Assembly: GCA_023334545.1 (NCBI GenBank)
Contig: JAADVB010000071.1
Location: forward strand, 1-64,000
DNA: 64,000 nt
Origin: Salisapilia sapeloensis
Lineage: Eukaryota > Oomycota > Peronosporomycetes > Peronosporales > Salisapiliaceae
Reading direction: 5' to 3'
The translations under genes were made by a program, and so were the position numbers. The notes below the pieces were generated by a model that was not told the DNA's origin, ran no database searches, and was given only the letters and a program-made list of their open reading frames with translations. Positions 22,288-32,793 of the stretch are shown piece after piece (position 1 is the stretch's first letter; each line of letters opens with the position of its first letter).

Positions 22288-23091
22288 CGATTTTATTTAG
22301 TCTCCTTGTTCGTATACGATCGTATTCCGAAACTGTACAGCTCAGCATCCTTCGTGGAAGTATCATCTAGAGTTGATTTTTTTGTGGGGGATTGAATCAA
22401 TGGCTTTGTGAATGCTACCCATTCTACTCGACCCCCTTCACTGTTAGAGGTCATGGTACTTGTACAAGAATCGCAGCATCTTTTTTCGAGCAAGAAGTTA
22501 CCATAGCTATTTTTGACACATTAAATTCGCCGTTTTATCCGGAATGCCTTAGTTGTTCATCGTACGAAACTTTAGAGCTTGTAGAAGCCATTGCATTCTC
22601 ATCTTGTCAACTACATGCGTAACTTTCAACGTAGTTTTCTATCGCGGATGCTACTTGGCAATCGAACGATGTCTTTCTGAATAGTGTCGCCTCGTAGGAA
22701 TCAGGTATGAATAAGCGGCTATGCAAAGTCGCTCATGAGATGATGCAGAGAACATTAAGAGGCCAATAGCTTGTTCATCCCGCTTCACGCCACTGTCGTC
22801 ATGTTCCCACCCCAATTCTCATTCGCGCTCGCACTATCACACATAGACAAGCTACTGGGATTGTTTTTTCGTGTAACCTCCAGCGGCTCGTGAGAGATAA
22901 AGCGCCATTTCCTTCTACTTTTAAACAAGGAATATGAGCATGTCACACTCCTCAATCTCCTCGGTCGATCAAGAATCGAAGCTTATCTCGGCCTGCTTGC
23001 TCGATCAGTTGTCAACTTCTCTTGTGCTGATAAAAATACTTTCTTGCCAGTTTCGACATTCAACAATCCCGATTGCCGCATTAACGTAGCT
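22288..23091. other. Divergent intergenic region with possible unresolved 5' coding sequence
   Basis: In the frame of the downstream acidic protein the sequence stays open from about 22894 to 23091 without an ATG (reading GRSRIEAYLGLLARSVVNF), so an unidentified upstream exon may splice in here. The rest looks non-coding. Confidence 0.35.
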
Positions 23092-23766
23092 ATGGATACT
23101 TCTGCCGGTAAGACAGCTCGACTGCAACGATGGCAGTTCAAGCTAAAGTGTGCCTTTAGTCGTCGATATTCGAACAACCATTGCAAGTCGAACGGATTTG
23201 ATAGTCTCAGAAAAGACCCTATCGTGACGCAAGAGAGTTTGACCAGGAATGAAAGCGAGACTCTGTTATACAAAGACTCGGACAGCGAAGAGTCTAGCGG
23301 TTCATTTTATGAACCTTTTCCCCGTCAAACTTTTCATGCGCATGAGCAAGCAGAAACTTTCCACGAACATGAAGAGGACAAAAATGAAGTGGCTAGCCGT
23401 GAGAGTCTACCTGAAGAATCTTCATCCGTGCCAACTACTCGTAGCTCGCTTTCAAGTGTACTCTTAAAAGGAAAATCGCTGGCGATGAACAGTGGCACGA
23501 ATGTCAAGACTTGGAGTGTCCAAGCTGGAAATGCTGTGGTGTCCGCTGCCAGCAAAGCCTCAGTTACCACTAGAGCTTCCTTACCTTCTCTACCCGGTGG
23601 TCGCAATAGTTCCCTTCAGGATGAACTAGATCGGTTTCATCGACAACATGAGGAAGACATCGGTGCCATCGCGAAGAGCGGACCGGAAGACGTTCTACTC
23701 CAGCAGGACATTCTAGATCAGTGGTACGATGAACCAGAGATGCAGGATGGTGTTTGGGAATATTAA
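23092..23766 (+). CDS. Unrecognised acidic, Ser-rich protein
   Basis: Translated from the first in-frame ATG (MDTSAGKTARLQRWQFK) this gives 224 residues; the frame is open for about 200 bases upstream, so the true N-terminus may be longer. The start is basic (RLQRWQFKLKCAFSRRY). It is followed by an acidic Ser/Glu/His-rich middle (KDSDSEESSGSFYEPF, HEHEEDKNE), a Ser/Thr/Ala-rich low-complexity stretch, and an amphipathic acidic end (LQDELDRFHRQHEEDI ... WYDEPEMQDGVWEY). No domain is recognised. The conserved-looking C-terminal helix and the good codon pattern suggest a real gene. Convergent with the NmrA-like gene, 78 bases apart. Confidence 0.55.
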   Translation: MDTSAGKTARLQRWQFKLKCAFSRRYSNNHCKSNGFDSLRKDPIVTQESLTRNESETLLYKDSDSEESSGSFYEPFPRQTFHAHEQAETFHEHEEDKNEVASRESLPEESSSVPTTRSSLSSVLLKGKSLAMNSGTNVKTWSVQAGNAVVSAASKASVTTRASLPSLPGGRNSSLQDELDRFHRQHEEDIGAIAKSGPEDVLLQQDILDQWYDEPEMQDGVWEY

Positions 23767-23844
23767 AACAATATCCAATACGATCAACAGCAAGACTAGT
23801 CATGAATGCAAAAAGCAAACGTTATTACGAAAATTACTCTTTTC

Positions 23845-26079
23845 TCATAATTCCTGTTCCATCTGATTGCCCGCTGTCAAGTCAGTCTCTCGTGGTGATC
23901 GCGTCGCTGTGCCAAGAAAAATGCTGTAGACACTACTCATCTCTCGCGCCCAATCCTCTAATTCCAACGGCATTATCTCAATCAGCTCTTCCACATCCTG
24001 CATGGCAGGCCAGTCTACCTCACGTCCGACGTTTGATTCGTAAGCTTGCATGGAAAATGTAATTGCCTTCTGCACGACACTCTGCGGCCAATATCCCACC
24101 TCTGCAAACAACCTGTCGCGAGCCTCTGTCTTTGCATCAACTTGGTCGAATGCAATCATTTTACCTTCTTCGACATTGTCCTGTAACGTATCCAACGCTT
24201 CGTCCATTGTCACGAGCGAACTGTAGACATTAAACGTCCGTCCACGATGCAGAGGAAACGTCCATGCCATGGTTGCTACAGCTTTTGCAGCGTCGTTCAT
24301 TGAGATAAAGTATTGTAGTGTGTTGGCCAGTGTTAGTTCCGATAGAGGAAGCTCTGGAGTACCTTTGTTCTCGACTTGAGGTTCCCTCTCCTCAATTGCA
24401 TCATTAGTCTTTGCCGCCTTATCGCCTTCATGTTCCTCGTCACCGGCACCAAAGAACGCAGAGTCAATCGGACCTTCAGGTGACGGCGTCCGAGTCTTGG
24501 TGCTTGACAAGGCACAGAAATATTCCATGAAAAGCGGAAAGCGGATGATGGTATGAGCCACCTGTGCGTTTACAAGGTATTGCTCCATCTCGTACAATCG
24601 ACCGAGCTCATCCTCCGCGCCTTCCTTGGCAAAGATGGAGCTTACCATGACGATGCCGCATACTTTCGCCGACACACAAGCGTTGATAACTAGTTCCACG
24701 ATCTCTTGGCAGTACTCACCACCGAGACATAATGGTGGCACTAAGAGCACTACGTCCATCGTATGCAATTGAGGTCCGAGTCCAGGTCGTATTCCCAATG
24801 GAGCCGACGGTTGCCCTGCAATCTCAAACAAGTGACGATAATTAGTTCCTTCCGAGGCCGCTCGTATAGAGCACAATGTCACTTGTCGATGATCTATGCT
24901 TTCTTCCTCACCCCTCTCTTCCTTGTCTCCAAATGCACTCGCCATTTCCTTCAATTCTAACTGTGCAATCTCTTGAAACAAAGCATCCGCCCGGTCTCCC
25001 AAGACAAAGAGCTGCAAGTCATTCTGAGATGTAGCTTCGAAGTAATGGGCGTGACTGTTGATCCAGTCCGTGACAGAAGTCGGCTCCTTGTTCGTTATCG
25101 TTTGGTAGTGGTTGGACGCCCAAATGTCGTTCGGGATTTCCATATTCTGGTGACCGCCGTATCCACGTGCCCACTCCAAGTACGCTTCCAACTGGACGAG
25201 TGACTGGACAAATGCCATCGCTTTTAAGCCATCTCGTTTCGCTCGATATAAGAATTCAGGTGCAGGAACATATCGGTATCGGATCCTATGGTCGAGTGCA
25301 TTTGACAGAAAATGCGCCACTTCACTTGGACTCGTCGTTAGCTCGGAGCTCGTGAGTGTATACACCTTGTCAAAGTCTTGCTTCCATCGCATCAGCACTT
25401 CTGCTGCTGCGGTTGCAACGTCTTGCATGGAAATACAGGGTATTTTATATGCATCTTCAAAGCATCCAGTGATCCGATTCGCGTAGATAACTTCCGATCG
25501 GCATTCCAACAGCGTTTCCATGAGAAGAGGAACACGTAGCGAAACGCTATTGCGTAGTTGTTCCGCCGCGTATTCTTCCAGAGCTTTGTAGCTTTGTGCT
25601 CGCATCGTATTGAGGCTTATTTCGTCAATATTTCTAGAGCTATGTTCGTCTCGGTACGCATCATGATCGTCTTTCATGTGGAGCATCCACAGATCCGTGG
25701 ACGCCGTGACACTACTGATCATGACAAACCGGATGGGTGATTGTGCAGTCGAAGCACTTTGGACAGCATCAATAACACGTCTCGAGAGTTCAATACCTGC
25801 AGGTGTAATGTCCGAGATGAGCAGAACGGAATGAGCTCGCTGGACTATCTTGTAAATGGACTCGGGGCGATTAAGATCGCATTCCCTCACGATGCACTTG
25901 GTTGACCGTTGTAAACTCTTGGCGTTCATATTTGTCGGATCTGGAACTGGAAGAACGACTTTGCATCTACCTTTTTCGCCGTTGGAAAGACCTCGAATGA
26001 CGCATCGACCAAGGCGTGTTGTCCCGCCAAACACGACAATGATACGTACACCCACGAGCTTTCGTAAGGATACACCCAT
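23845..26079 (-). CDS. Tandem NmrA-like NAD(P)-binding protein
   Basis: An intronless frame of 744 residues from ATG 26079; the frame continues upstream only without an ATG. The N-terminal half is a Rossmann fold of the NmrA/atypical short-chain dehydrogenase type: a strand and glycine loop VVFGGTTRLGRC, a second-strand region, VMISSVTAST, and the ending substrate-side helices (KVYTLTSSELT). The second half repeats the layout with VVLLVPPLCLGGEY, GIVMVSSIFAKEG, IIRFPLFMEYF and TFNVYSSLVTMDEAL, interrupted by a highly acidic insert at about 560-605. The second copy lacks a clear glycine-rich dinucleotide loop. Proteins of this kind sense redox cofactors or act as oxidoreductases; the substrate is unknown. 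An initiator element lies 32 bases upstream. Confidence 0.72.
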   Translation of the reverse strand: MGVSLRKLVGVRIIVVFGGTTRLGRCVIRGLSNGEKGRCKVVLPVPDPTNMNAKSLQRSTKCIVRECDLNRPESIYKIVQRAHSVLLISDITPAGIELSRRVIDAVQSASTAQSPIRFVMISSVTASTDLWMLHMKDDHDAYRDEHSSRNIDEISLNTMRAQSYKALEEYAAEQLRNSVSLRVPLLMETLLECRSEVIYANRITGCFEDAYKIPCISMQDVATAAAEVLMRWKQDFDKVYTLTSSELTTSPSEVAHFLSNALDHRIRYRYVPAPEFLYRAKRDGLKAMAFVQSLVQLEAYLEWARGYGGHQNMEIPNDIWASNHYQTITNKEPTSVTDWINSHAHYFEATSQNDLQLFVLGDRADALFQEIAQLELKEMASAFGDKEERGEEESIDHRQVTLCSIRAASEGTNYRHLFEIAGQPSAPLGIRPGLGPQLHTMDVVLLVPPLCLGGEYCQEIVELVINACVSAKVCGIVMVSSIFAKEGAEDELGRLYEMEQYLVNAQVAHTIIRFPLFMEYFCALSSTKTRTPSPEGPIDSAFFGAGDEEHEGDKAAKTNDAIEEREPQVENKGTPELPLSELTLANTLQYFISMNDAAKAVATMAWTFPLHRGRTFNVYSSLVTMDEALDTLQDNVEEGKMIAFDQVDAKTEARDRLFAEVGYWPQSVVQKAITFSMQAYESNVGREVDWPAMQDVEELIEIMPLELEDWAREMSSVYSIFLGTATRSPRETDLTAGNQMEQEL

Positions 26080-26110
26080 GAAAGCTCCGAGGTGGTAGTA
26101 GCAGAGACGA

Positions 26111-26126
26111 AAAAGCTTAAATGAGT
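26111..26126 (-). promoter_or_regulatory. Oomycete initiator-like element of the NmrA-like gene
   Basis: Reads ACTCATTTAAGCTTTT on the minus strand, close to GCTCATTYYNCAWTTT, 32 bases before the start codon. It lies in the 240-base gap shared with the divergent dynein light chain gene. Confidence 0.5.
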
Positions 26127-26319
26127 GTCGATGCAACGAAAGAGGCCAAGAATAGTGCTTGGAGCAGCGAAAGAAATCGACTGACTAGTGTCTCAATGGT
26201 CTCGGCACATCATGGATGCTTCGTCATATTGAAGTACTCGCGACCTTTCATGCTCAGATCGATCTGTCAAGGGTCACTATCCACTGTCCAACTCCGCAAC
26301 AGAAAGCTCCTTGCGAGAG

Positions 26320-26681
26320 ATGGCTAGTAAGGGCAATGACAGGTTCTCCAAGACAGTCGTATATGCAGAAGATATGACGGATCTTATGCTTGAAAAGGTG
26401 CTGGCGACAGCTAGGGAAGGCTTCCAACTACAAATCACAGTACGTCCATTTGTACTGGTGACAGGAAGAGACCGCAGGATACTAACATAAGCAATGGCTA
26501 GTCTGGCAAAACGTACTCGAAGATTGCTGACTTTGTACGATACAGCATCGAAAAGGAGTATGGAAGAGGTTGGAACTGTGTCGTGGGGTCGTCCTTTGGT
26601 GCGTACGTGACTCATGAGATCAAAACGTACGTCTACTTTAGCGTTGCAGCGGGGGTATCCGTCCTCGTATGGAAGACCTAG
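26320..26681 (+). CDS. Dynein light chain, LC8/DYNLL-like
   Basis: A small dimeric hub protein of the dynein motor. Exons 26320-26439 and 26502-26681 give 99 residues. The splice is GTACGT...TAG over 62 nt, with a textbook branch point TACTAAC at 26489-26495, phase 0. The second exon carries the LC8 core (RGWNCVVGSSFGAYVTHE then YVYFSVAAGVSVLVW), matching the WHCIVGRNFGSYVTHE region of canonical LC8. The start at 26320 (MASKGNDRF) gives the usual size with a short N-terminal extension. The frame is open upstream to about 26240, and a further 5' exon cannot be excluded. Convergent with the antiporter gene, 73 bases apart. Confidence 0.85.
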
Positions 26682-26754
26682 AGATACAAGTAGACTCGAA
26701 AGATCGTTTAATTTCTTGCAAACTTGTCATTCGTTTTAATCTATCAACGCAATT

Positions 26755-29592
26755 TTACGCCACATCGTCACGCGGTCTTTTCAGCCGCTGGAGAATCCCG
26801 ATCGATGCTTGTTCGTCGTACTCTTCATTCACAGAAGCTGGCGCAAGAGAAGGTCGAGGTGAATGCACAATCTGTCTTCCACCTGCAGCCATCTCAATCA
26901 GCATATCCGCTGCATTCGCTGGATCAATTGTCACAACATCAATCGCATCCAAATGATCTTCCGTCCATTCCGTTTCAATCGACTGACTCCGTAGGACATT
27001 CCACATGGGTGACTCCTGTCTAAACTTCGTTCCAGACAATCGTACGATGACTTTCAGGACTCTCGATCGCTTCAACTTGTGGCAGACGTGGGCCAATGCT
27101 CGTATCACAAGACCACTCGCTTCATCATCATCCATCACAACCACGACGGCATCCACCGCCCGTTGCGACGGTTCCAAGTACGCTTGAACTTGAGTCATGT
27201 ACCGTTCGATACCTTCTCTCCTATCCTCTTTACTCTGTTCATCATCCAATTCTCTTGACAGAACACTCCACCCGCATGCTTCCAATCGACCTAACGTACC
27301 AAGGTGCTTCTCCGTCTGCCCAGCAGCACAGAGCACCACGGCCGTAAGTCCATCGACCCTTCCTTTTATAAGCTTCTTGGCATCGCCATTGTATCTCAAT
27401 GCGATACGTAGCAACGGTGGTCCAAGTATTTGATTCAGGACGACAACTGTGACGATCAATGTGGAAAAGTAGGTCCCCCAGCCTGGGTACAGTAGCTGCA
27501 CTTGCTTGGCTAGGCCAAGTGTCACTCCTGCTTGCGTCACATATGCCATCCACCCCGTGTATCTCATACGTTTCTCTTCTCTCGCGAGTACATTGGCAAA
27601 GCCGTTGCCAAGAACGATCGCAACGATGTGGACACAGCAAAGTGCTAGTGCTAGAACCAAGGCACTGCCCATGGTCTCCAGCTCTAATGAAGCACCAGTC
27701 AACGTAAAGAAACAGACATACACGATATCACTTAAAGCATGCAGCAACGAGCTAACGTCTTCTGTCACTCCGCCACTACCTTTACCCTGCAGTGCCCGTT
27801 TGTCGAGAGTATTGTACATGACGACGCCTGTCATCATACAGCAGAGGAGTGGCTCGAGATACGGATGAAAAGCATGTCCAGCAGTGAAGAGAGCCCATCC
27901 AAGGGCAAGTAGTAGAGCCTCCTTACTCCACTGTAAGACTAGCGTACCCTTTCCTTTCCTCTTGAAGCGTGCAGGTCGCCATGATATAATAAAAGCAAAG
28001 ACATAGCCTAGGATGAAGCCACCAGCGACAGCACTCGATAGTTGAATGAACAGCGTGAGAAAGTCGCCGGAAGATGCTTCATGGTCCTTTAGGAAGCTTT
28101 CTGTAATGTGCGAATTGATGTTGAATAGAACGATGACCAACAAGTCACAGACGACCGTGACGGTGAACACAAGTGTCGTGAAGTAGCCTCGTGACTTTGT
28201 CTCTTGGATCACTGCGAGGGCAGAGGAAGGACTACGTGCAGTCATGAGACATCCAGCTAAGAGTGCAATGGCGACGGTCTCTCCACTTGTCGTTCCGTCT
28301 AGAAAGTCAATCATACTACTCAAAGCGAAGATGGCTGCAGCGATCATCGCGTATTCAATCGCAGTCAATAGTAAAGTGAAAATGATGATGCTACGTTTCA
28401 TATGCTTCATCTGTCGTAGATGCAGCTTGGCGCCTGCAGAGAGTCCGATGATTGCTAAGGAAATTTCATCGACGACACGAAGGTGGGAGATCTGGTCCTT
28501 GTGGATAAATCCCAACAAGTATGGACCTACTAGGACACCAGTGAAGATATATCCTGTGATTAGGGGCAAGCCGACGAATGGAAAAAGGTGGGCAATGGTT
28601 CGAGACGCGAGTGAAACGATGATAAAGGTGAGTGCTAGCTGTAGGTCTGGGTAGTACTCGTTGCTTAAAACAGCGTTTGGATCGACGTACACAGGTTCTA
28701 ATTCTCGTGCTTGAAGACTGTTGTCATCTGTAAAGTGGTCTACAACGACAGAACGTCCTGCTCCATTTTCCAACATGCAATAGATGGATAGTTCACCTGC
28801 TTTCCATGAATTATCCTTTTCGCCTACAATGTACGTAAGGATATAATCTGTGTCTGTGGAAGCAATGAGACTGTCTCCGACGGATACATTGTTGATGACA
28901 CAAAAAGACTGATTCGAGACATCTAAACGGTACTGAGGCTGCTGAAATGAGACCTGGACTTCAATTACTGATCCAGCATGTGCTGGCCGGTCAGAGGATA
29001 GCAGGATACTAGTGGAAGCAATCTGTGGTGTGTCTGTATCGATTTCAAAGTCGAGTGACACATTTCTCTGTAGTAATTTGGTCCGATTCGTGTCTGAGCT
29101 TTCGATCTCACAACTTATTGGAAGCAGCGAGCTACCATTTCTATTTACCGTAAAGAGACTTGCATCTGATTTGGATACAACGTACTGGACGCTATAAACG
29201 TCCAATGTGTCATCAAAGGCATGGCTGTCATCCGTAGTAATATTATACGGATCCAATGAACCACTCACTGTACTCAGAAAAAGATCATCAGCACCATTAA
29301 TTGCGCAAAGGCCGGAAGCATTCGCTGGTATGTCAGGTGACTGCATGAAGATGGTTACGACCGAGTTAATGGTCGCTGGCTCGTCCGAAGACTGCACCAC
29401 TAAGCGGACATCATCTACCATATCACCCCCAGCAGATCCACTAGTAGTCGAACCAGTGTGTTGGGCGATTGCAAGAGCGTATAACAAGCTCAGTAGCGTC
29501 AACGCTAGTAAAGGCACCGTCATGCTCGCCATGAGTACCCAAAAGACGTTTTGGATCTGAGTTGGTCGTCTTGGGTGCACTTTTTGTACCAT
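26755..29592 (-). CDS. CPA2-family cation/proton antiporter with large luminal N-terminal region
   Basis: A single exon of 945 residues. A signal anchor (VFWVLMASMTVPLLALTLLS) near residues 17-38 is followed by some 230 polar residues rich in Asn-x-Ser/Thr sites, containing two related beta-sandwich-like segments (SSDEPATINSVVTI and SSDRPAHAGSVIEV). A cation/proton exchanger membrane domain of about a dozen spans then runs from about 285 to 690 (LPLITGYIFTGVLVGP, ISLAIIGLSAGAKL, ARSPSSALAVI, VVCDLLVIVLF). The cytosolic end (TAVVLCAAGQTEK, AVDAVVVVMDDDEA) resembles a Rossmann-like RCK/TrkA-N regulatory domain. It probably exchanges K+ or Na+ for H+ in the plasma or an endomembrane. The first ATG in the frame is at 29592; a longer upstream reading is non-ATG. 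Confidence 0.85.
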   Translation of the reverse strand: MVQKVHPRRPTQIQNVFWVLMASMTVPLLALTLLSLLYALAIAQHTGSTTSGSAGGDMVDDVRLVVQSSDEPATINSVVTIFMQSPDIPANASGLCAINGADDLFLSTVSGSLDPYNITTDDSHAFDDTLDVYSVQYVVSKSDASLFTVNRNGSSLLPISCEIESSDTNRTKLLQRNVSLDFEIDTDTPQIASTSILLSSDRPAHAGSVIEVQVSFQQPQYRLDVSNQSFCVINNVSVGDSLIASTDTDYILTYIVGEKDNSWKAGELSIYCMLENGAGRSVVVDHFTDDNSLQARELEPVYVDPNAVLSNEYYPDLQLALTFIIVSLASRTIAHLFPFVGLPLITGYIFTGVLVGPYLLGFIHKDQISHLRVVDEISLAIIGLSAGAKLHLRQMKHMKRSIIIFTLLLTAIEYAMIAAAIFALSSMIDFLDGTTSGETVAIALLAGCLMTARSPSSALAVIQETKSRGYFTTLVFTVTVVCDLLVIVLFNINSHITESFLKDHEASSGDFLTLFIQLSSAVAGGFILGYVFAFIISWRPARFKRKGKGTLVLQWSKEALLLALGWALFTAGHAFHPYLEPLLCCMMTGVVMYNTLDKRALQGKGSGGVTEDVSSLLHALSDIVYVCFFTLTGASLELETMGSALVLALALCCVHIVAIVLGNGFANVLAREEKRMRYTGWMAYVTQAGVTLGLAKQVQLLYPGWGTYFSTLIVTVVVLNQILGPPLLRIALRYNGDAKKLIKGRVDGLTAVVLCAAGQTEKHLGTLGRLEACGWSVLSRELDDEQSKEDRREGIERYMTQVQAYLEPSQRAVDAVVVVMDDDEASGLVIRALAHVCHKLKRSRVLKVIVRLSGTKFRQESPMWNVLRSQSIETEWTEDHLDAIDVVTIDPANAADMLIEMAAGGRQIVHSPRPSLAPASVNEEYDEQASIGILQRLKRPRDDVA

Positions 29593-29660
29593 TTCGGTGG
29601 TACTATAACGGTACAATTTTGCGGACAGCACTTCATCTAGCTTTCGAATACTCAGCTATA

Positions 29661-30775
29661 ATGTGGTCTCGTCGAGGTTTTCGTGCCTTCACGACGACGT
29701 CTAGAAGTATAGCTGGACTCCAAAGCACACGTATTGATTTGGCGGGTGAGACATCACTTCATGCATTGGCACCTGCGTCCAAAAGTGATCGTCATGCCAT
29801 CCTGTGTCTTCCATCCGCATTCGGTACGCATTGACAAGCATTTGCTATTGGACAAGGTTGTCATCTTAAGTTTATTATGCTTTGCAATTGAGTAGGATCT
29901 GCAGCAACGGACTTTGCGCCACAATTGGAAGAGCTAAGTATGGACTATGACATGATTGCCATTGACCCCCGTGGCTATGGCGACTCTCGTCCACCAGAGC
30001 GCAGCTTCTCGGATAATTTCTTAGAGAGAGATGCTGACGATGCCGCACAAGTAATGCAGTCTTTGGGATACAACCAAGTAGGTTTCACTCCGTTCCAAAT
30101 GCAGCCAAATCCCACTAATGTGTGTCATAGTTCTCCGTCCTCGGGTGGAGTGCAGGTGCCAACGTCGCCGCCATCCTCGCTGGAAAGTATCCGGACCTCG
30201 TGTCTCGACTCGTCCTTGTAAATGGAAACGTATACTCTGTCCATCTCCCATCACTCTTGCCAAGGTATTAAATGCTGTTTATATGTAGGCTTTTGTTGCA
30301 GAGGAAGACTTGGAAGCTATGGAAGAATACGAAAATCCAAGTCAGTGGGCAGCTGACAGTCGCAGGCGTCGAGAGCAGATCTACGGAGAAGACCAGCTCC
30401 GATCTGGCTGGTTCGGTACGTCCTTCTATTCAACTCTCATCGCATAAGTCACCTAACTTTCGTATAGAATTGCTGTCTGTGATGCGAGGCATCTACGATA
30501 AAGACGGCGACCTCTGCTGTGGCTGGCTACCTCAAATCCACTGCAAGACACTGGTCGTAAAAGGAGAGGACGATGACAATATTGCCGAGTATCATAGTGA
30601 ATACCTAAGCGAACGCATCCTTCACTCTCGACTGCACATTGTCCCGGAAGGTCATCACGACTTGCACTTGTCTCAATCTCACGACTTTCACAAAGTCCTT
30701 CGAGAGTTTCTAGAAGAACCAGACGATAAGATGACCCAAAGCCGTGAATACGTCGCTATCCCATCTAAAAAATAA
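29661..30775 (+). CDS. BPHL-like serine hydrolase (valacyclovir-hydrolase family), probably mitochondrial
   Basis: An alpha/beta hydrolase rebuilt from five exons: 29661-29823, 29896-30077, 30131-30229, 30289-30415 and 30468-30775. The introns are 72, 53, 59 and 52 nt, all GT-AG and in phase. The 292-residue product matches the 291 of mammalian BPHL. The N-terminus (MWSRRGFRAFTTTSRS) looks like a mitochondrial presequence. Visible landmarks are DYDMIAIDPRGYGDSRPPE, the nucleophile elbow GWSAGA, the acid region VVKGEDDDN and the catalytic His in PEGHHDLHL. The family cleaves amino-acid esters and homocysteine thiolactone. The transcript starts near a TCATCTAGCTTT initiator-like site about 25 bases before the ATG, very close to the divergent antiporter gene. 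Confidence 0.88.
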
Positions 30776-30901
30776 CCAAGTCACTTTACTTGTAATCGTT
30801 TGTATTTTTGAATTTGACTGCTCTTGCGGTCGCTACTTTTTCTTTCGAATTTACACACCTTTCCATCCAAAGGTATTAACCATCTTCATGATAAGCTCGT
30901 C

Positions 30902-32005
30902 TTAAATCTCTCGAGACGTCGGGTGGCCATGCCAAGGATGTAGTTCGCTGCCACTTTCATCCAAGTAACGTCGCGGTTCGAGTCCTTGCATCCGGTAGGA
31001 CGCGTCCGACGGATTCGAATTCACTGGCGTCGGTCCATACGACATCGTCCTACCGTCCTGGCTCATACAGCTTATTCCATGGTCCATATACTGCGGAGGC
31101 GGTGGGAGGTGCATCCTCCCTTCGACCTTCATCCGCTCTTCCATTGACTTGTGCACCAAAGGGTATGTCTGCGACTGCATCTGCTGTCGTTGTGGCGGAT
31201 CCTCGAGTATATTTTGCAAAATATCTTGGAAGTTCTCATCCATGGCGGCATTCGGCTGGTCGTACATGCCAGGACCGATGGGAAGAGAAGGGTATGTGTA
31301 CTGATACGGTATCGGCATCGGACTCGCGTAGCCGTACTCTGCCTTTTCACCTGTACCGAACGATACGTCCTCCGGGGGAGGAGGAAGCGTGTTATATTGA
31401 CTAGCTACGTCCCGTCGAGGTATCAAGTCGGACTTGACAGAACCCGGATGCCGGTCGTTCAAGGCTAGATGCTTCATATCTGGATTCTGATCCATCGCCT
31501 TATAACGTGCGACGGCATTGGCCTCGGACATCCCGGCCTCTCGCAGCTTGTCGACTGCGTCGTCATACCGCATCCCTCCGACGGCCTTGCTAATGTCCAT
31601 CCGACGATTGTATTCGTTCTCCTCGATCGTCTTGGCAAGATGCCATTCGTCACGTCCGCACGAGCAATGGGTCCCGTCAGCTCCCTTGTACCTCGTCGTG
31701 GCGGTCGGGTCCCCTTCGGCGGCAAGCGCTTGGACAGCACACTCGCAGCAAGTGAACATTTGTTTGGACCGGTAGGATCCGAGCCAATTGGACTTGAAGC
31801 GAGGGAACCAGTACTTGCGGTCTCTGGTCTTTTCCGGTCCGTCGCCAGCGCTATTGGAGCTGTACTGGGGTCCTATCTGTCGAAGACCGTCACTAGGGTG
31901 CTGGTGAGCCATCGTAGTGACTAACGTTCGCCGCTGTAACTCGTTGACATCGTCAGTATAGCAAACGTCTTGGTGATCCGTGGCCTGTCCGTCGTCGTCA
32001 TCCAT
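30902..32005 (-). CDS. Unrecognised Pro/Gln/Tyr-rich protein with a Cys cluster
   Basis: From the ATG at 32005 (MDDDDGQATDHQDV) this gives 367 residues. The frame is open for 47 more codons upstream, but a polypyrimidine tract and TTAG just before the ATG look like a splice acceptor, so a first exon may be missing. A Cys/His cluster (FTCCECAVQ ... THCSCGRDEWH) at about 85-125 may bind zinc. A basic/acidic helical stretch (ISKAVGGMRYDDAVDKLREA) follows. The C-terminal half is low complexity, rich in Pro, Gln, Tyr and Met (YNTLPPPPEDVSFG, PMPIPYQYTYPSLPIGPGMY), as in transcription co-regulators. No family is recognised. Codon use resembles its neighbours. Confidence 0.55.
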   Translation of the reverse strand: MDDDDGQATDHQDVCYTDDVNELQRRTLVTTMAHQHPSDGLRQIGPQYSSNSAGDGPEKTRDRKYWFPRFKSNWLGSYRSKQMFTCCECAVQALAAEGDPTATTRYKGADGTHCSCGRDEWHLAKTIEENEYNRRMDISKAVGGMRYDDAVDKLREAGMSEANAVARYKAMDQNPDMKHLALNDRHPGSVKSDLIPRRDVASQYNTLPPPPEDVSFGTGEKAEYGYASPMPIPYQYTYPSLPIGPGMYDQPNAAMDENFQDILQNILEDPPQRQQMQSQTYPLVHKSMEERMKVEGRMHLPPPPQYMDHGISCMSQDGRTMSYGPTPVNSNPSDASYRMQGLEPRRYLDESGSELHPWHGHPTSREI

Positions 32006-32793
32006 CTCTCGTGCCAAGCTAAGAAAGAAAGTGGACGGCAAGCACGAGGTTCCCATCAAGAGAAAAATTAGTCTGTTCGTCACGCTGGTCTGATTCGGGA
32101 CTGGCGTCAATGTATGAACGTTGTGGCTACACTGCATGTCCTGCATCTACGACTACACCTCTTTGCTTTCCCCTGTGAGTCGTTTTTCTTGAAATGAAAC
32201 CTTGAGCGCAAGCACCGAAGCACTCATCTGGTCCTGTGTCGGCGTTTCTCCAAGTGCCCGTGCAGCAGGTGGCATCCAGAAACACGAGGACAGGTCATTC
32301 CGAATTGACGTAGATCTGGACTCACTTCCACAAACGTCATCTGGGGCGTATTAAATAGCCAGGTTACAACCCGCGACCACCTTAAACATCCTCTCGACTG
32401 CCTTGAGTGTGCTGTCGTCCATCATCGAATAGAGACGTGATACGAGGCTGCTGTAAAGGCGGAAAGCACGTTCGTTTCACAACGAGGCAACACACCACCT
32501 GACGAGGCCATCAGTCGCACGTACCACGAATTCAAGTCCTAGATCGACTCGTATCCTTGCTTATCAAGTCCAAACGTCTTTGTCGTCAACTCTCGTAACG
32601 AGATGCTGTCTTCCTAAAAGGCACATCCACGTCATGTTGCGCAAAGTAGATGCTACAACTGACTTGCCATCCGCTACCACATTGCATGTAACGTTATGGC
32701 GTCATACGTACAGCGCATCCTACATCCAAGATCCCACTACCTCGATACAAGCATATATTCACGCTACTTTAAAATCCATCTACTAGCTTCCAC
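32006..32793. other. Gap between two minus-strand genes
   Basis: Probable promoter and 5' exon region of the Pro/Gln-rich protein and 3' flank of the DDHD gene. The ORF at 32580-32786 has no coding features. Confidence 0.4.
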
